DNA of 64,000 nucleotides from Ustilaginoidea virens. Its lineage: Eukaryota > Ascomycota > Sordariomycetes > Hypocreales > Clavicipitaceae. Location of the stretch: contig NC_057317.1 in assembly GCF_000687475.1 (NCBI RefSeq), positions 5,022,501-5,086,500 of the forward strand, written 5' to 3'. Below, piece after piece: positions 45,369 through 56,933 of the stretch (within the stretch, counting starts at the first letter, position 1; each line of letters begins with the position of its first letter). A program made the translations under genes and the position numbers. The notes under the pieces were generated by a model. The model worked only from the letters and a program-made list of their open reading frames with translations, was not told the DNA's origin and ran no database searches.

Positions 45369-48213
45369 CTAGTCGTCCATGGGCTTGTCCTCGAGTGTCA
45401 CGCCCCTCGCCGGAGTGCCGTCCAAGGGAGGACTGCTAGGCACTCTCTTGCCGCCGACAAACTTTGTCCCAACACGCGGACCGCTGTCCCGCCTCTCGCT
45501 TCCGTCGTTGATGGACCCCCGGCGCTGTGGTGACCCGTTTGCGGTGTCGGCAACGGCGCCGCCATCAGGGCCTGGCACGTCGAGAGAGGCCCGCTTGATG
45601 CGGGATTCGATGCTGCCCATGCTGCCCAAGCTGAACCGGCTTCGCTCCGCCGACGTCGGGCTCGTCTGGATGGGGAAACGCGTGTCTGCCCCTCCGCTGC
45701 TTCGGTCTGCTCCTCCGCTGCTTCTGTCGCGCCGATGCCCACGAGGTCCCGACGCAGGGCTGGTCGCCCGGCTCCTCGAGGCGTTGGCCTTTTCCACCAG
45801 CGCGCGGTTTCGCTCCTCCACCAGCGCTTTCCTGTTGCTCTCGTCGGTGCTGATGGCGCGGGGTCGGGTGCCTCCCTTCGTGGACGACGAATGGTTCAGC
45901 GTGGACTGCCGCTTCAGTTCGTTGAATATGGTGTCCTTGTGCGCAAAGAGCTCCCGAACTAGTCGCGTCGCGTGCTTTTCCTCCAGGGTGAGTGACGTTT
46001 CAGTCCGCGGTCTCAGAATGCAGGGTCCCAGCGACGAGGCCAGCGACGACATGTACTCTTCGTCTGCCGAGGTCAAGTCTATCAAGCGAGTGAAATGGTT
46101 CATGCAAGCGTCCAGCGTGGCAATGTTGGTCAGCCGAAGCTGCCCCAATGTCTGCTGAAGGACAAGAATAGGATCGGGCTGAGAGGTTGTATAAATGGTG
46201 CGAATGATTTCGTACACGTGCGAGCTGACAATGGAGTCTAAACATACGTGAATGAGCCTTCCGAATGCCCCGCAAGCAACAAGTTGAAAACACACACAAA
46301 AGACCCAGCGATTGACATCATGACGTGGGTGAGCGAGTTGATGAAGGAGAGAGGGAAACCATCTGCCACTTACCAGGGAGCTCCAAGAGATAGAGTTTCA
46401 GCAGCGCCGCCACAGTCGGAACGTCAAACTTGTCAAAGACATCGGGCGAAATTGGCTTGCCGTCGTTGACCATGGCTCTCAATTGGTGCACCTGACCAAG
46501 CGGCACGTCGACGAGCCAAACACCCCTCCGCGCTTCGTCGCCTTCCAAATCCGGATAGTGATGGTCCAGATATGTCAAGATTGTCGTGACAATGATCGGG
46601 ACGCGCTTCTTGTCCGCCCGGGCGCGAGCCTCCAGGTCGATGCCAAAGGTTTGCTCGTCAACCTTGTTGTAATAGTTTTCATACACCACGACTTTGGGAA
46701 CGAAGCTGCCGGTCCGGTAGTTTTCCAGCAAGTATCGCAAATCGCCCGCAGGTTGGACGGTTTCCTGGAACAAGACCATCTTGTCGACAGTCGACTGCAA
46801 GCTGGGAATGACGTTGCCAATGGCGCCGGAAAAGTCAAGGATAACCGTCTTGACAGCCTTCAATCGGTCCAACTCGCAACGCTCCAGGAATTTCAGGTGC
46901 AGAAAGATGGCCTCCTCGAGGGTACACCTCAGCTGGTCCAGTTTGCGCACGCCCGCTTTGTACTTCTCATCGGCTTCCCGTGCCTCGCGTTGCAAGCGCA
47001 TGGACGGCGTCTCGTTCGGGTCTCTGTTGCCAAGCATGTTCCAGTTGGCGAGGTATTCGCTCACGGTTCCGACGACTGGAGAGTCAAACCCCCCATCCGA
47101 GCCGGTCACGGGGAGGGAGAAGGTTCTGTTCAGCTTCTTCTCGGGCAGTCCGGCAACTTTGAACGCTTTGGGCCGCCATTGGTAAAACATTTTGGAGCTG
47201 TTGGCGAACGTGTTGCCAACATTCCCAATAAGCCGCAGCAAACCGTTGGAGATGAGGTCCTGACCAATCCGCTCGGCGTAGCTCACGGTGCTGATGCCCA
47301 TGCTGCGTTGCAAATACTCGACAATGTCGGAGCCTGCTGACGTGTTCAAGTACGTGCCCAGGATGGCAACTTTCGTTTCACCCATCTTGATCGTCGAGAG
47401 CATTTGCGAGAGAATTTTCTTCAGCTGGTCAGGCTGATAGACATCGTCCCCGATTTCGTACAGCTCCTCATATTCACGCTCCTCTTCCTCCTTCAGAGGC
47501 TGAACTTTGATTTCGGGAATCGCGGATTGATTCTGCTTTGGGCTCGTTTCCGGATCCTGGAAGCCCAGCTTGTTCTCTTCCTCAAGGTCCTCTACAAGCC
47601 TGCATTTATTAAAGTAGTTGGAGCGAAGCTTTCGAACGGCGTCTGCTTGGCGATCATGCGCCTTGATGTGGCCTTGCAGCTGGTCTTGCGAGTCCTGGAT
47701 ACGGGCTTCGTGGGCGTCGCACCAGCGGGAAAACGGGTTGACTACCAGGTCACGAATGCCTTGGGCGATTCGCTGGTGGCTACGCGAGGCATCCTGCATT
47801 TGGGTACGCATACCGTCATAGGCCTGAGGAGAAGGAGGCAATCGGCAGTTAACGAATTGGTCGCGGCAGTGCGACGACGCACTTTCCCAAGACTGGAGCG
47901 TGTTCCCTCTGCACTTACTTTCCGGACGGTTGCGCCGTCGTCTCTCGAGAAACCACCGCTGATCTTGTCGGCAGATGGCACAATCTCGGCAAGACGTTGG
48001 CCATAGGTTTCTTCGGCTTCTGCACGCAAGCGGGCTATTGTGAGAATCTGGCGGTTCTCCATGACGCCCTGTTGGAGCTTGCCGAACAGGATACCGAGAC
48101 CTGTCAAATCATTCATGTTAGGCCCAAGCCCATCACACAGCTCCTACGGGCGGGCAGGGACACTGACCGGCGGCATAGTCGCCCGACCAGAAGGAATCAG
48201 CGAAGCCCGGCAT
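45369..48213 (-). CDS. F-BAR/DEP/RhoGAP protein (Rgd2/Rga8 type)
   Basis: Rho-family GTPase regulator that couples membrane curvature to Cdc42/Rho signalling in polar growth. Exons 48213-48168, 48100-47919, 47823-46374 and 46237-45369, 848 residues. The N-terminus MPGFADSFWSGDYAAGLGILFGKLQQGVMENRQILTIARLRAEAEETYG starts an F-BAR domain. A DEP domain (~208-300: QLKKILSQMLSTIKMGETKVAILGTYLNTSAGSDIVEYLQ) is inserted within it, and helices resume at ~345-455. The RhoGAP domain runs ~455-660 (VPIIVTTILTYLDHH; LLKLYLLELPDSIVSSHVYEII). Where most RhoGAPs have the arginine finger (GxxR), this reads GVWLVD. The tail is Ser/Arg-rich and disordered, a likely phosphorylation target. Three introns with GTCAGT/GTAAGT donors. 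Confidence 0.9.
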
Positions 48214-50044
48214 TTTTTTTTTCTTCAACTGCCCCGGCACGACACAATCCCAAGCGGCGAGTTGGCGGTAGCAGGCAGAACGGATTCCACGGGACGGCTT
48301 GGTCTTACGAAGCCAAGCACGTATCGTACACCTTGGCACCAGGCAATAAGATGGCAATGGCCCCGCGGATTATGCCAAGCCTCGAAGTATGATGAACTCG
48401 CCGTAGTCACAGGAAAGAAAGGGGGAGAAAGGGGGTTTATGTTTGGCCAACGAGGTGGAGAACTGCCAGAAAGTTGACGATGTGGGTGTCGACGTGGAAC
48501 GTTGGGAGAAACGGGCCTCGAGGATAGACTGTAGTAGTGAGTTGGTTAGTTGTGCGGCCAATGAAAGAAAGGAGCGACGTGCGAAAGACGATTTCCGCCA
48601 AAAGAAAATAGAGACGCCGCAAAAGACAACGAAAACTCCGGCTCTGGTAGAAAAGAAAAAGGAGAAAAAAAAATCGGCAGCCAAAAAACAATGAAGCTGT
48701 TTGAAGATGTTGATAGAGACAAGTTGACGAGTTTGAGTGAAGGCAGAGAGTGACCAAGAAGCGTGGCTCGGCTGGGCTGGCTGGGCTGGCTGAGCTGGCT
48801 GCTGCGTGGACGCCGAGCTGCCGGAGTCGCAGAGCTGGGGCACAAGTGTACACAGTACATAGGGTGCAGGGTGGCACGGTACGGAGTACAAGCCTGCTAC
48901 ATATCAGGTCTGGCCTCTTGGAAGTTTGCGGGTCAACGTTGGCTCAGGGGCCAGCTCGCTATATCATGACGTTGCGTAAGCGTCGAAGCGCCCAGGCCAG
49001 GTGCCACTTTTTCCTCTGGTGTACGTGTGGTGGCTCAGTGACGTTGTGGCCTCAAGTACGGAGTATTGCAGTATATGTACCTTATAATACCCAATACAGT
49101 CACACATTGTGTGGCGTCACACTTTTGGTGCAACACCAAGGGCTGGCTTGAGCCTTGCCTCGTTGTTTCGACCCCTAGTAAGTTTAGGTACCAACACCTA
49201 CGTAAGGTACCTCCTAAGGCACCTAACAAGACACAATGTCGGTAACTGGACTTTGAAATCCATTACCAGCCAGAGGGCGGCTGCAGGCTTAAATCATGCT
49301 ACAGAGCGCTGATTACCGAAGTTTCAACAACAATTGACATGCACTTAGCTGCTGCAGCCTGTTCTTGCCAAATGCCCAACCACATCTGACTGTTGTGGAC
49401 ACGCCGAGAGCTACGTAGGTGTTTTGTGTCGACATCCACTGACCGCCTTCAAGTGGATACAATTGATACATGCCAGCTCCCAGGTGCCGGTAGCTGCAAG
49501 CATTCCAGCGTCAAGCGGGCAAAGCAGCAGCTCCGAGTCCCTAGGGGGCTGCAGCAACTGACTTAGAACCGGCATGCACCCGTCGTCAACTCAATTTGAA
49601 TTGTCTTGTTTCAAAGTCCAGCTTGCCAGCGTATTCACTATGCACAGTGTGCCCTGATGCTGATGCTGTGTGGTTCGTTCGATTGCCAGGTTTCGCATCG
49701 TGAAGCCAAAAAACAGCCTCCGCCAGCTGTAAATATCCGGCGCATTTTCGCCGCAAACTCCGACTTGCAAATCATTAAGCATTCGCTCGCGCATTTTCGG
49801 CCTGCCTGTTGTCGACTGGTCACGGGTAGCGGAGAACGGCCCAATGAATCCTGATGTCAGCGGAAGCAGCGAGGCCAGGCAGTGAAGCGTTCCGGGACGG
49901 ACTTTTGATTGTCCCTCCGCATCTCCAACCGTTACATCGGCGCAACCCCATGTCTTTATGCACATCTCTCTCGCCTCTTGCCGCCCATTCCCGTCGTTCT
50001 CCTGAGCCTTGAGCGCTTCATTCAGGCGCATCGCATCATTGATC
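48214..50044. other. Divergent intergenic region, RhoGAP / dipeptidase
   Basis: No gene recognised. Two TACGGAGTA copies (48880-48888, 49057-49065), a GGCTGGCTG-type repeat (48770-48802) and GGTACC-rich bases near 49190-49215. Pyrimidine-rich stretch before 50045 is probably the dipeptidase leader. Confidence 0.45.
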
Positions 50045-51675
50045 ATGGCGACGGACAAGAACCCGGTCCTCCCGTCTTGGCACGAGATCACCACAACGAA
50101 AGCTACTCCTCCTGACTCAGATGCACCATCTGTACAACCCTCCTCCACAAAGAGGTTGAGCCCGTACCGCGGGGTACTATACGCGATCTTGGCGTTGGTA
50201 TCTCTCGCTGCACTTCACGGGCCGCTTGGCACAACAAACCTTGGAATCCCGTTACATGTGTGCGGAAAGCCCATGACTGTCGAGCAAAAGGCTCGCCAGA
50301 TACTTGCCCACAACCCTCTCATCGGTACACTCCTGATCCATATTCCCGACCTTGGTTCGCATCGCTTTGGTCTGTATAATGGCAGCTAATGTTCATCACC
50401 AAACTTGCCAGATGGTCATATCGACCTACCGATCCTGTTGCGGGCCCTGTACCACAACCGGATCGACAATGATGAATGGAGACAAAGATTTGAGAATGGC
50501 ACTATGCCAGGCCAAGTTGACCTTTACCGGTTGAGCAAAGGCCAGTCTGGGGGTGCTTTCTGGAGTGTATTTGCCCCTTGCCCAGACAAAGGGGACGACT
50601 TTTCCGATGCCAACCTTGCACCGAGTAAGTTGCTTATTCGACACGTTTTCCGAGCCAAGTTGCTTATTGGATGGGGATTTTCTACATAGTTGTACAATAT
50701 ACCCTCGACCAAATTGATGTAATGGACAGAGTCATGGAAGCTTTCCCCCATGATTTCGCCCCGAGGGTAAAGAGTCGGGACGCCAGGGCCGCCTTCAACT
50801 CGGGTAAACTGATATCTCCCCTTGGCGTTGAGGGACTTCACCAGATCGGCAACCATGTTGCCAACCTGCGGCGTTTCCACGAACTTGGCGTTCGATATGC
50901 CACGCTGACGCATAATTGCCATAACAAGTATGCAGATGCTGCTCTGTTGGAGAGTCCCCTAAGGAAGGCCGAACCCAAGTGGAACGGCGTTAGCCCATTG
51001 GGGCGTGAGCTCATTCACGAGATGAACCGAATCGGCATGATTGTCGACCTATCTCATGTCAGGTGAGTGAGGATGAGGGACCATGCGAGGGCGTTTTGCC
51101 TTCTGACCAAACCTAACTGTTGATGCAGCGAGGACACCATGTTTGATGTTCTAGGAGGTCGGCAAGATTGGCCTGGCTCTCTGGCCCCCATCATCTTCTC
51201 CCACAGCTCCGCCTACAGCATTTGCCCGCATCCCCGCAACGTCAAGGACAGCATCTTGCAGCTCGTCAGGAAGCGAAATTCCGTAGTCATGGTCAATGTC
51301 AGCCCGGATTTCATCTCGTGCAGGGCCGTCGGCAACCCAAACGGGCTTCCAGAGGAAGACCCAGCCAACGCTACGCTGGATCGAGTTGTAGAACACATTC
51401 TACATATCGGGAATCTCATTGGTTTTGACCACGTCGGTATCGGCACCGACTTTGATGGCATCGACAGCTTGCCCAAGGGATTCGACGACGTCACCAAGTA
51501 TCCCGATCTCATTGCTGCGTTGCTACGAGCCGGAGTAAGCGACACGGATGCCGCCAAGATTGCAGGCGGCAACGTACTGCGTGTGTGGCACGATGTCGAC
51601 GCAGTTTCTGCTCGACTCAAAGCTGAGAGTTCTCCAGTAATGGAGGATTCAATTCGCGGCCCTGCACACGACTAG
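50045..51675 (+). CDS. Membrane dipeptidase, peptidase family M19
   Basis: Zn-dependent dipeptidase that cleaves dipeptides, anchored in a membrane. Exons 50045-50324, 50412-50624, 50690-51062 and 51129-51675 give 470 residues. Residues ~43-60 form one hydrophobic segment (RGVLYAILALVSLAALHG), suggesting a type II anchor rather than a cleaved signal. The joined frame then reads DGHIDLP (zinc HxD), GQSGGAFWSVFAPC, LGVRYATLTHNCHNKYAD, DLSHVSEDTM and IFSHSSAYSICPHPRN, and IGTDFDGIDSLPKGF: the M19 zinc-ligand set (two His in those SH motifs, Glu in GVEG). ATG at 50045 was used; the frame opens further only from a TTG. A poly(A)-like AATAAA lies at 51805-51810. Intron 2 contains a 12-base direct repeat. 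Confidence 0.92.
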
Positions 51676-51983
51676 CCTCAAGGGTGCCTGTCCATCTCGA
51701 CGTCAGCACGGTCTTAACATTGATATGGCGTCTCTCATTTTTACCTACCATCTAATTCTCATATCGCCGTGAAAGCACTCTATATACACTCTTTACATTG
51801 CTACAATAAAAAAAGACTTATATGTTACATTTGATATTTTCCTTGACATGCCTTGATCCGGTGGAATATGGCTTGGTTGAGCAATGCGAGGCAACCCAAC
51901 GGAGCGAAGTGCCATAATTCCGCTGAATTTCGGCCGAATCATAAAATGGGAGCGACGAACTGCTCGTTTAAAGACGTGTTCGC
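51676..51983. other. Convergent 3' flanks of dipeptidase and mtS13
   Basis: 308 bases; AATAAA at 51805-51810 fits a dipeptidase polyadenylation signal. Nothing else seen. Confidence 0.5.
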
Positions 51984-52502
51984 TCAGGACCGGCGATCCA
52001 CCCGATTGAGCTTGTTGGCTGTAGCCGTTTGAGTCCTTGTTCGCTGACCTCGCACGGGTAGACCCATGGCATGGCGACGACCACGGTACGACCCTATGTC
52101 CTTCAGCCGTTTGATATTGTCTTGAACTACCCTCCTAGCGTCCGTCTCAATCGTCATCTGTGACAGCTCGGCTGTTAAGGACGTGACGGTTTTCGGACTT
52201 AGCGATCCGACCTTGGCGAGATTGTGTATTGAGTATTTTGCCAAGATGCGGGCGGACGTTGTGGGCCCTAATGCATAGAATGATTCGAGTGCTTTCTGAA
52301 CGAAGGAGTCCCGTATTTTGTCAGCATCGTGCAACACCTTTGCCGAGTGCGAGTTTTGTCGTCGTGCTGGGTAGGCTGGCGGGTTTTTACCTTGACGAGT
52401 TTGCCCTCGTGGAAGTTGACACCGAGAATGAAGACCTGATGAGTTAGCAAGCCAAATCACCGACGAGAAATGGTAAGATACAGAGAGTTTCGGACTTACC
52501 AT
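51984..52502 (-). CDS. SWS2: Mitochondrial small-subunit ribosomal protein S13 (SWS2)
   Basis: uS13m of the mitochondrial ribosome. Exons 52502-52500, 52435-52391 and 52295-51984 give 119 residues. The first exon is the ATG codon alone, followed by GTAAGT; the join gives MVFILGVNFHEGKLVKKALESFYALGPTTSARILAKYSIHNLAKVG. The C-terminal GSYRGRRHAMGLPVRGQRTRTQTATANKLN is the classic S13 rRNA-binding tail. All introns are phase 0. There is no long presequence, as in other mitochondrial S13 proteins. High confidence because both conserved ends are present only with this splicing. Confidence 0.93.
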   Translation of the reverse strand: MVSPKLSVSYHFSSVIWLANSSGLHSRCQLPRGQTRQGKNPPAYPARRQNSHSAKVLHDADKIRDSFVQKALESFYALGPTTSARILAKYSIHNLAKVGSLSPKTVTSLTAELSQMTIETDARRVVQDNIKRLKDIGSYRGRRHAMGLPVRGQRTRTQTATANKLNRVDRRS

Positions 52503-53018
52503 CGTGACGGTCAATGCTGGAACACGATGCCAAAGTCCTCGTCCTTCAATGCAGTTGGTTGTGCAGCATTCCAGCTTTCGGCTTTCCAAGGCCGTCGTTA
52601 TCAGAGGGAATCGGAGAAGCTCCGGCAAAATGTCAGCTACTTCACCCCCCCTTGCCCCACCCCTTGCCCCACCCCGTGCCTCCCCTCAGTGCTCACCTTG
52701 CTGAGAAACGCCACTTGCGGGGTGCTTCATCAGTTTGCCAGCTGTCTGGCAAACTGGGGCGTTTGCGCAAGGCCACCTAACAACCTAGCTTCCCCATCAG
52801 CGAAGCAAGCTTGTCATGCATGCATCGGAGCCTACCAGATACATAGGCACCTGCCTAAGAGGCGTAGGTGGTACCTGGTAGTGGGTACAGGTGCGCCCTT
52901 ACCCAGCCTTCCCGATTGATCTTGCCACTCTTCATCCTTTCTTCCCTTTCACCCTCATTGTTCTCTCCCGAAGATTGGTATTCTCCATCTTTTTCTGTCC
53001 AGTTCTTGCCTTTTCAAG
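52503..53018. promoter_or_regulatory. Divergent promoter mtS13 / cyclophilin B
   Basis: 516 bases. A short tandem CCCCTTGCCCCACCCCTTGCC (52648-52675), a palindrome-like CCTAGG/GGTACC patch near 52855-52880 and a C/T-rich leader before 53019. No individual factor site can be assigned. Confidence 0.35.
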
Positions 53019-54142
53019 ATGTTAAATCTGAGACGACTTGTGGTCTCCTTTGCCCTCCTTGTTGGAGTCGGCCTGGTTCTCTTGTCCCAAACCGCCGAGG
53101 CGGCCAAGGGACCTCGGATCACCTCCAAGGTCTATTTTGACATTGAGATTGGCGGGAAGCCAGCCGGCCGCATCGTCATGGGTTTGTACGGGAAGACTGT
53201 CCCTGAGACGGCCGAGAACTTCCGAGCTCTGGCCACCGGCGAGAAGGGCTACGGCTACGAAGGCTCCATGTTCCACCGTGTTATCAAGGACTTCATGATC
53301 CAGGGTGGTGACTTCACCAAGGGCGACGGCACCGGTGGCAAGTCCAGTAAGTTTGGCAGGACTCAAGAGCGTGCATGCAATTGATGCCTTTTCGCGGCCA
53401 ATTGACTAACTGGAGTGCCTCGCAGTCTACGGCGAAAAGTTCAAGGATGAGAACTTCAAGCTCAAGCACACCATGAAAGGTCTGCTTTCCATGGCTAACG
53501 CCGGTCCCGACACCAATGGCTCCCAATTCTTCATCACCACGGTTGTTACCTCGTAAGCATTTCTCCCACTCACTCTTCTTCTTGCTGTCGAGCTCGTCAA
53601 GGGAAGAGACAGAAAGAAGGAAGGAAATAAATACATGAATGTATAAATAAATGGCCTGGCTAATTGGGGTGCAAACAGCTGGCTCGATGGTCGTCACGTC
53701 GTTTTCGGCCAAGTGCTCGAGGGCTACTCTATTGTCGAGATGATTGAGAATGTAAAGACCTTGGCAGGCGACAAGCCTGAAGAGGCTGTCAAGATTGTCA
53801 AGAGTGGCGAGCTCGAGGTCCCTCCCGAAGGTATTCACGTCGAGCTCTAAGATTCCTTTGCGGTGTGCTGCACAAAGCCAAACTTGATGAACTTCACCCC
53901 GTACGTAGCCCATGTGCTGATGCGTGTGGTATCAATCAGGCCTCGAAGGCTCAGCTGGCTGGGCTGATGGTGTCGCACCAATTGAAAACGACGTGGACGG
54001 TGCAGTTAAAGCTACAGAAGGCTGGTCGTTTTTGCAAAAGATTGCCTTGTTTGGATTTGTGGTTGCTGCTGCTCTGTTTTACATTCGCCTTCGCAGATCC
54101 TCAAGCAAGATGGAATACGACTTGAACAAACCCCTTGCCTAG
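53019..54142 (+). CDS. CPR2: ER cyclophilin B (peptidyl-prolyl isomerase), two possible C-termini
   Basis: Secretory-pathway PPIase. Shared exons 53019-53346, 53426-53552, then 53679 onward. If read through, the frame stops at 53850: 208 residues ending IHVEL, an ER-retention-like end (compare HDEL). If a further intron is removed (donor 53831 GTATTC, acceptor 53939, with a CTGAT branch site ~22 bases upstream), the last exon 53940-54142 joins in frame, giving 269 residues with a final hydrophobic segment ([18 protein letters not shown]) and short tail. Signal peptide residues 1-28. Catalytic set: [30 protein letters not shown] with the cyclosporin-contact Trp. The two forms, soluble and membrane-anchored, are inferred from sequence only. 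Confidence 0.92.
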
Positions 54143-54551
54143 ATGATGAAAAAAAAATTAGATGTAGAAAATGTACCACCAGTAAGAACAGACGTTGAAT
54201 GTTTGGAAATGGAAATAAGCGTGCCTGTCGCGGTCGTCAATATGCTAGAGGTCAGTATTCCGCGTTTCGCTTTGGGTGACGTGTACGGAGTAGAAGTCGC
54301 TATTTCCATGACCAAAACCGCAACGCGACGGACCCCTGTCACGTGGGGCCGTGATGCGGGCGGCGGCATCGCCAACGAAAAAAGTCGTAGGTTACAATCC
54401 GTCTCGCAGTGCCTCGCAACTCGCCAACCTTGTTACACCTATTACCTTAATAGGCAGGTTTGACGAATCGCAAAAGAAAAGACATAAACAGTTCGACCAA
54501 GCCATCCATCACCCACGCGCATTTTCCTATCCCCCTTCGCCATCCCCCGCA
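54143..54551. other. Intergenic region between cyclophilin and TRM112
   Basis: 409 bases. One TACGGAGTA copy (54284-54292) and a G/C-rich patch; probable TRM112 promoter. Confidence 0.45.
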
Positions 54552-55154
54552 ATGAAGGTTCTCACCCTCAACTTCGTCACCTGCGCCGCAAAGGCATGCA
54601 AGAGCTCATCCGATTCATACCCTCTGCACCCCAAAGACGCCGAACTAGTCCAGGACGAAATCGACCTCAACCCCGACATGATCATCAACGTGCTGCCGCG
54701 CCTGGACTGGGCGGCGCTGAGAACCACTTCCTCCGAGGTACTGTTTGGCGGCCCCTCCCCCCCGTATCCCCCCTTCCCAGCTCTTGCGGCCTCGCCGGCT
54801 GCGGGCTGCGGGCTGCGGGCTGCGGGCTCCCCCTTTTGCAACCTGTTTCAGAAGATGGCATTGCGAGTAGATTCTCGCCGGAAAAGACCGCGTCGAGAAT
54901 TACGGCTTTCGCTGGAAAACGTCGCGTGCTAATGGGTGTTGTGTGCGGAAAACTAGCTCGGGTTCCCGGACCTGCCGGAGCAGGCGCCAAGCGCGGAGCA
55001 GCTGCGGGCTGACGAGAAGATGCTGAAGGATCTGCACCACTTGCTGCTGGAGACGCAGATGGCGGAGGGGAAGCTGGTGTGCGCGAGCTGCGGGCACGAG
55101 TACCATGTGAAGGAGGGGATTGCGAACTTTCTGCTGCCGAGTCATTTGGTTTGA
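54552..55154 (+). CDS. TRM112: Trm112, activator subunit of tRNA/rRNA/eRF1 methyltransferases
   Basis: Zinc-binding partner that stabilises Trm9, Trm11, Bud23 and Mtq2. Exons 54552-54737 and 54957-55154 give 127 residues, the usual length. N-terminus MKVLTLNFVTCAAKACKSS carries two Cys, and the C-terminal LVCASCGHEYHVKEGIANFLLPSHLV carries the Cys pair that completes the yeast/fungal zinc site. Centre has NVLPRLDWAAL. Convergent with BIG1 (365 bases between stops). Confidence 0.95.
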
Positions 55155-55519
55155 CCGGTGTCGCTGGCGAGGGGGGGGGGAAGTGACAGGTTCGAGGTAT
55201 GGGAGGGCGATGGCTGCATTGGACTGGCGTACAAGGCGTTTTTTGAAAGAAAGTTGAATGCGTCTTTCATGAGGGGATCTCCGGGGATGCTTGTATGTGC
55301 ACACATCTGCGAGAAAAGATAATCACAATACACTTGGGTTCTTTAAATGCTCTCTGTCGGAGACGAGGGATAGTACCGCTGGCCTCGACTCCCATTATTA
55401 AACAAACAGCCTTTAACTCCGCAATGAAGATGTACATGCTACAGAAGGAAACTCGGCGTTGAAAACTCTGTCTGAAAAAGAACGAGGGAAAAAAAAAAGA
55501 GGCCATGATTTCGTGAGAG
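55155..55519. other. Convergent 3' flanks of TRM112 and BIG1
   Basis: 365 bases of non-coding DNA between two stop codons; short A and G runs only. Confidence 0.5.
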
Positions 55520-56549
55520 CTACTGCTGCTTCTTCTGTGCTGCAGGGCCCATCTCTTTGTCAAACGCACCATATGACACTTCGAGGCTGGCGAGACCACG
55601 GATACCAGCGCCAAGGATAGACAGCAAAACGAGCGCCACGATTATGCCCATAAAGATACCTGTCGGAGCTGGTCAGCGTCACAGAACACCAAAGTAGCCG
55701 TCGGCGTCGCTTACCCGGGGTGAAGAACTGGTACTTCTCGAACAAAGGCCGTGTGTCGCGCTGCGTGTCGTTGGCTCGCGGCACTGGGGCATCGTCGACC
55801 CCTCTCTTCATATCAAGATGCAGCGGCTGGAGGAACTCAGAATCGTAGAGCGGTTCCCTGGGTGGCGCGTAGAGCAAGATGGTGTAGCTGTTTCCCAACG
55901 TGGTCGCGTCGAGTTCCTTGCTTAGAGCATCATCTGAGAAACGGTCAGCCGCCTTGCGCGTGCGGTGCAGCAACAGCGTCAAGAGCCGGGAGAGGGAGGG
56001 GGGCGCAAAGAGGCCAGGCGCACCGTTTCTTCCGAGGATTTGCGCTCTGCTGTCTGGCGACAACGGTTCCAACGGGACTTGAATCACGCTAGCGACTTTG
56101 CCCTTCTCGCTGCAAGCTGCGCGGATATGCTCCGTATACCTGGCTCCTGTGACGTCTCCGACCACCTCTGCGACAGAGTATTGCCCCTTGACGTGGGCGT
56201 CTTGAACGATTCGGCAGAGGTGAGGCATGGAGCAGCCATCGGCTTGGCCCAGATCGGTTGCTCTCAGGCCCGGTTGCGTGACAATGAGGTACCGGTCGGT
56301 GGGGCAGCCGCCGAGGAAGTCCTTTGTGAATTTGGCCACTTCCGAGCTCGTCTGTAGCTGGTTTGCGTTGGGTTGACGGGGCATTCTGACAAGATGTCTG
56401 TTAATTGATCCCGCCCCGGGGTGGTACAGCGCTTTTGAGTCGGGGAGTTCTTACTCAGAGGTCGACAATAGCACCCATGGGGAGGAATCTGAAAAGGCGA
56501 AAGCTGCTCCTGAAAGCGCCAAGGCGCTCGCCAAAGACTGTGGAATCAT
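55520..56549 (-). CDS. BIG1: BIG1-type ER membrane protein (cell wall / V-ATPase assembly-related)
   Basis: Type I ER membrane protein of the Big1/Voa1 group, needed for beta-1,6-glucan in yeast. Exons 56549-56455, 56385-56024, 55933-55715 and 55659-55520 give 271 residues. Signal peptide MIPQSLASALALSGAAFA, then SPWVLLSTSE. Luminal part carries KFTKDFLGGCPTDRYLIVTQPG and NSYTILLYAPPR. The C-terminal segment FEKYQFFTPGIFMGIIVALVLLSILGAGIRGLASLEVSYGAFDKEMGPAAQKKQQ holds the one transmembrane helix and the dilysine-like tail typical of this family. Divergent from RRP17 by 384 bases. Weakest point is the short second-exon start, which keeps the frame MPRQPN. Confidence 0.85.
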
Positions 56550-56933
56550 GTTTGCGGATGGCCACACCTGTCTAGCAGCTCTTTGTCGTGATGTAGGTGA
56601 CGAGGTCGAATCTTGCATGAAACAAAACCTTGCCCAGTGCAATCCTAGCTGGTTGGTGGTACTCCGTACCTTGGGTACTCCGTACTCCGTACTTGGTTCC
56701 GTGTAACTTGCTGGAGGTCATCCCGCCGCGGCATCTTACGTAAACAGGTGCATGTTCCCGCACCAACGATCCCAGCCAACTTCAGCCACAACTCCAACGG
56801 GTGGGGCCCTCTTTGCAGCAAAAGCTCTCGGCAAGCAGGCAGGGGCACAAAGTTTGTTTGACGTCTGGTTGCTGTGTCGGATTTTTCGTAGCGGCTGTCT
56901 GTCAAGACCATCGCAGTCCTTCCAATCAACAAC
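56550..56933. promoter_or_regulatory. Divergent promoter BIG1 / RRP17 with three TACTCCGTA copies
   Basis: 384 bases. TACTCCGTA occurs at 56660-56668, 56676-56684 and 56683-56691, the last two overlapping. Confidence 0.45.
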
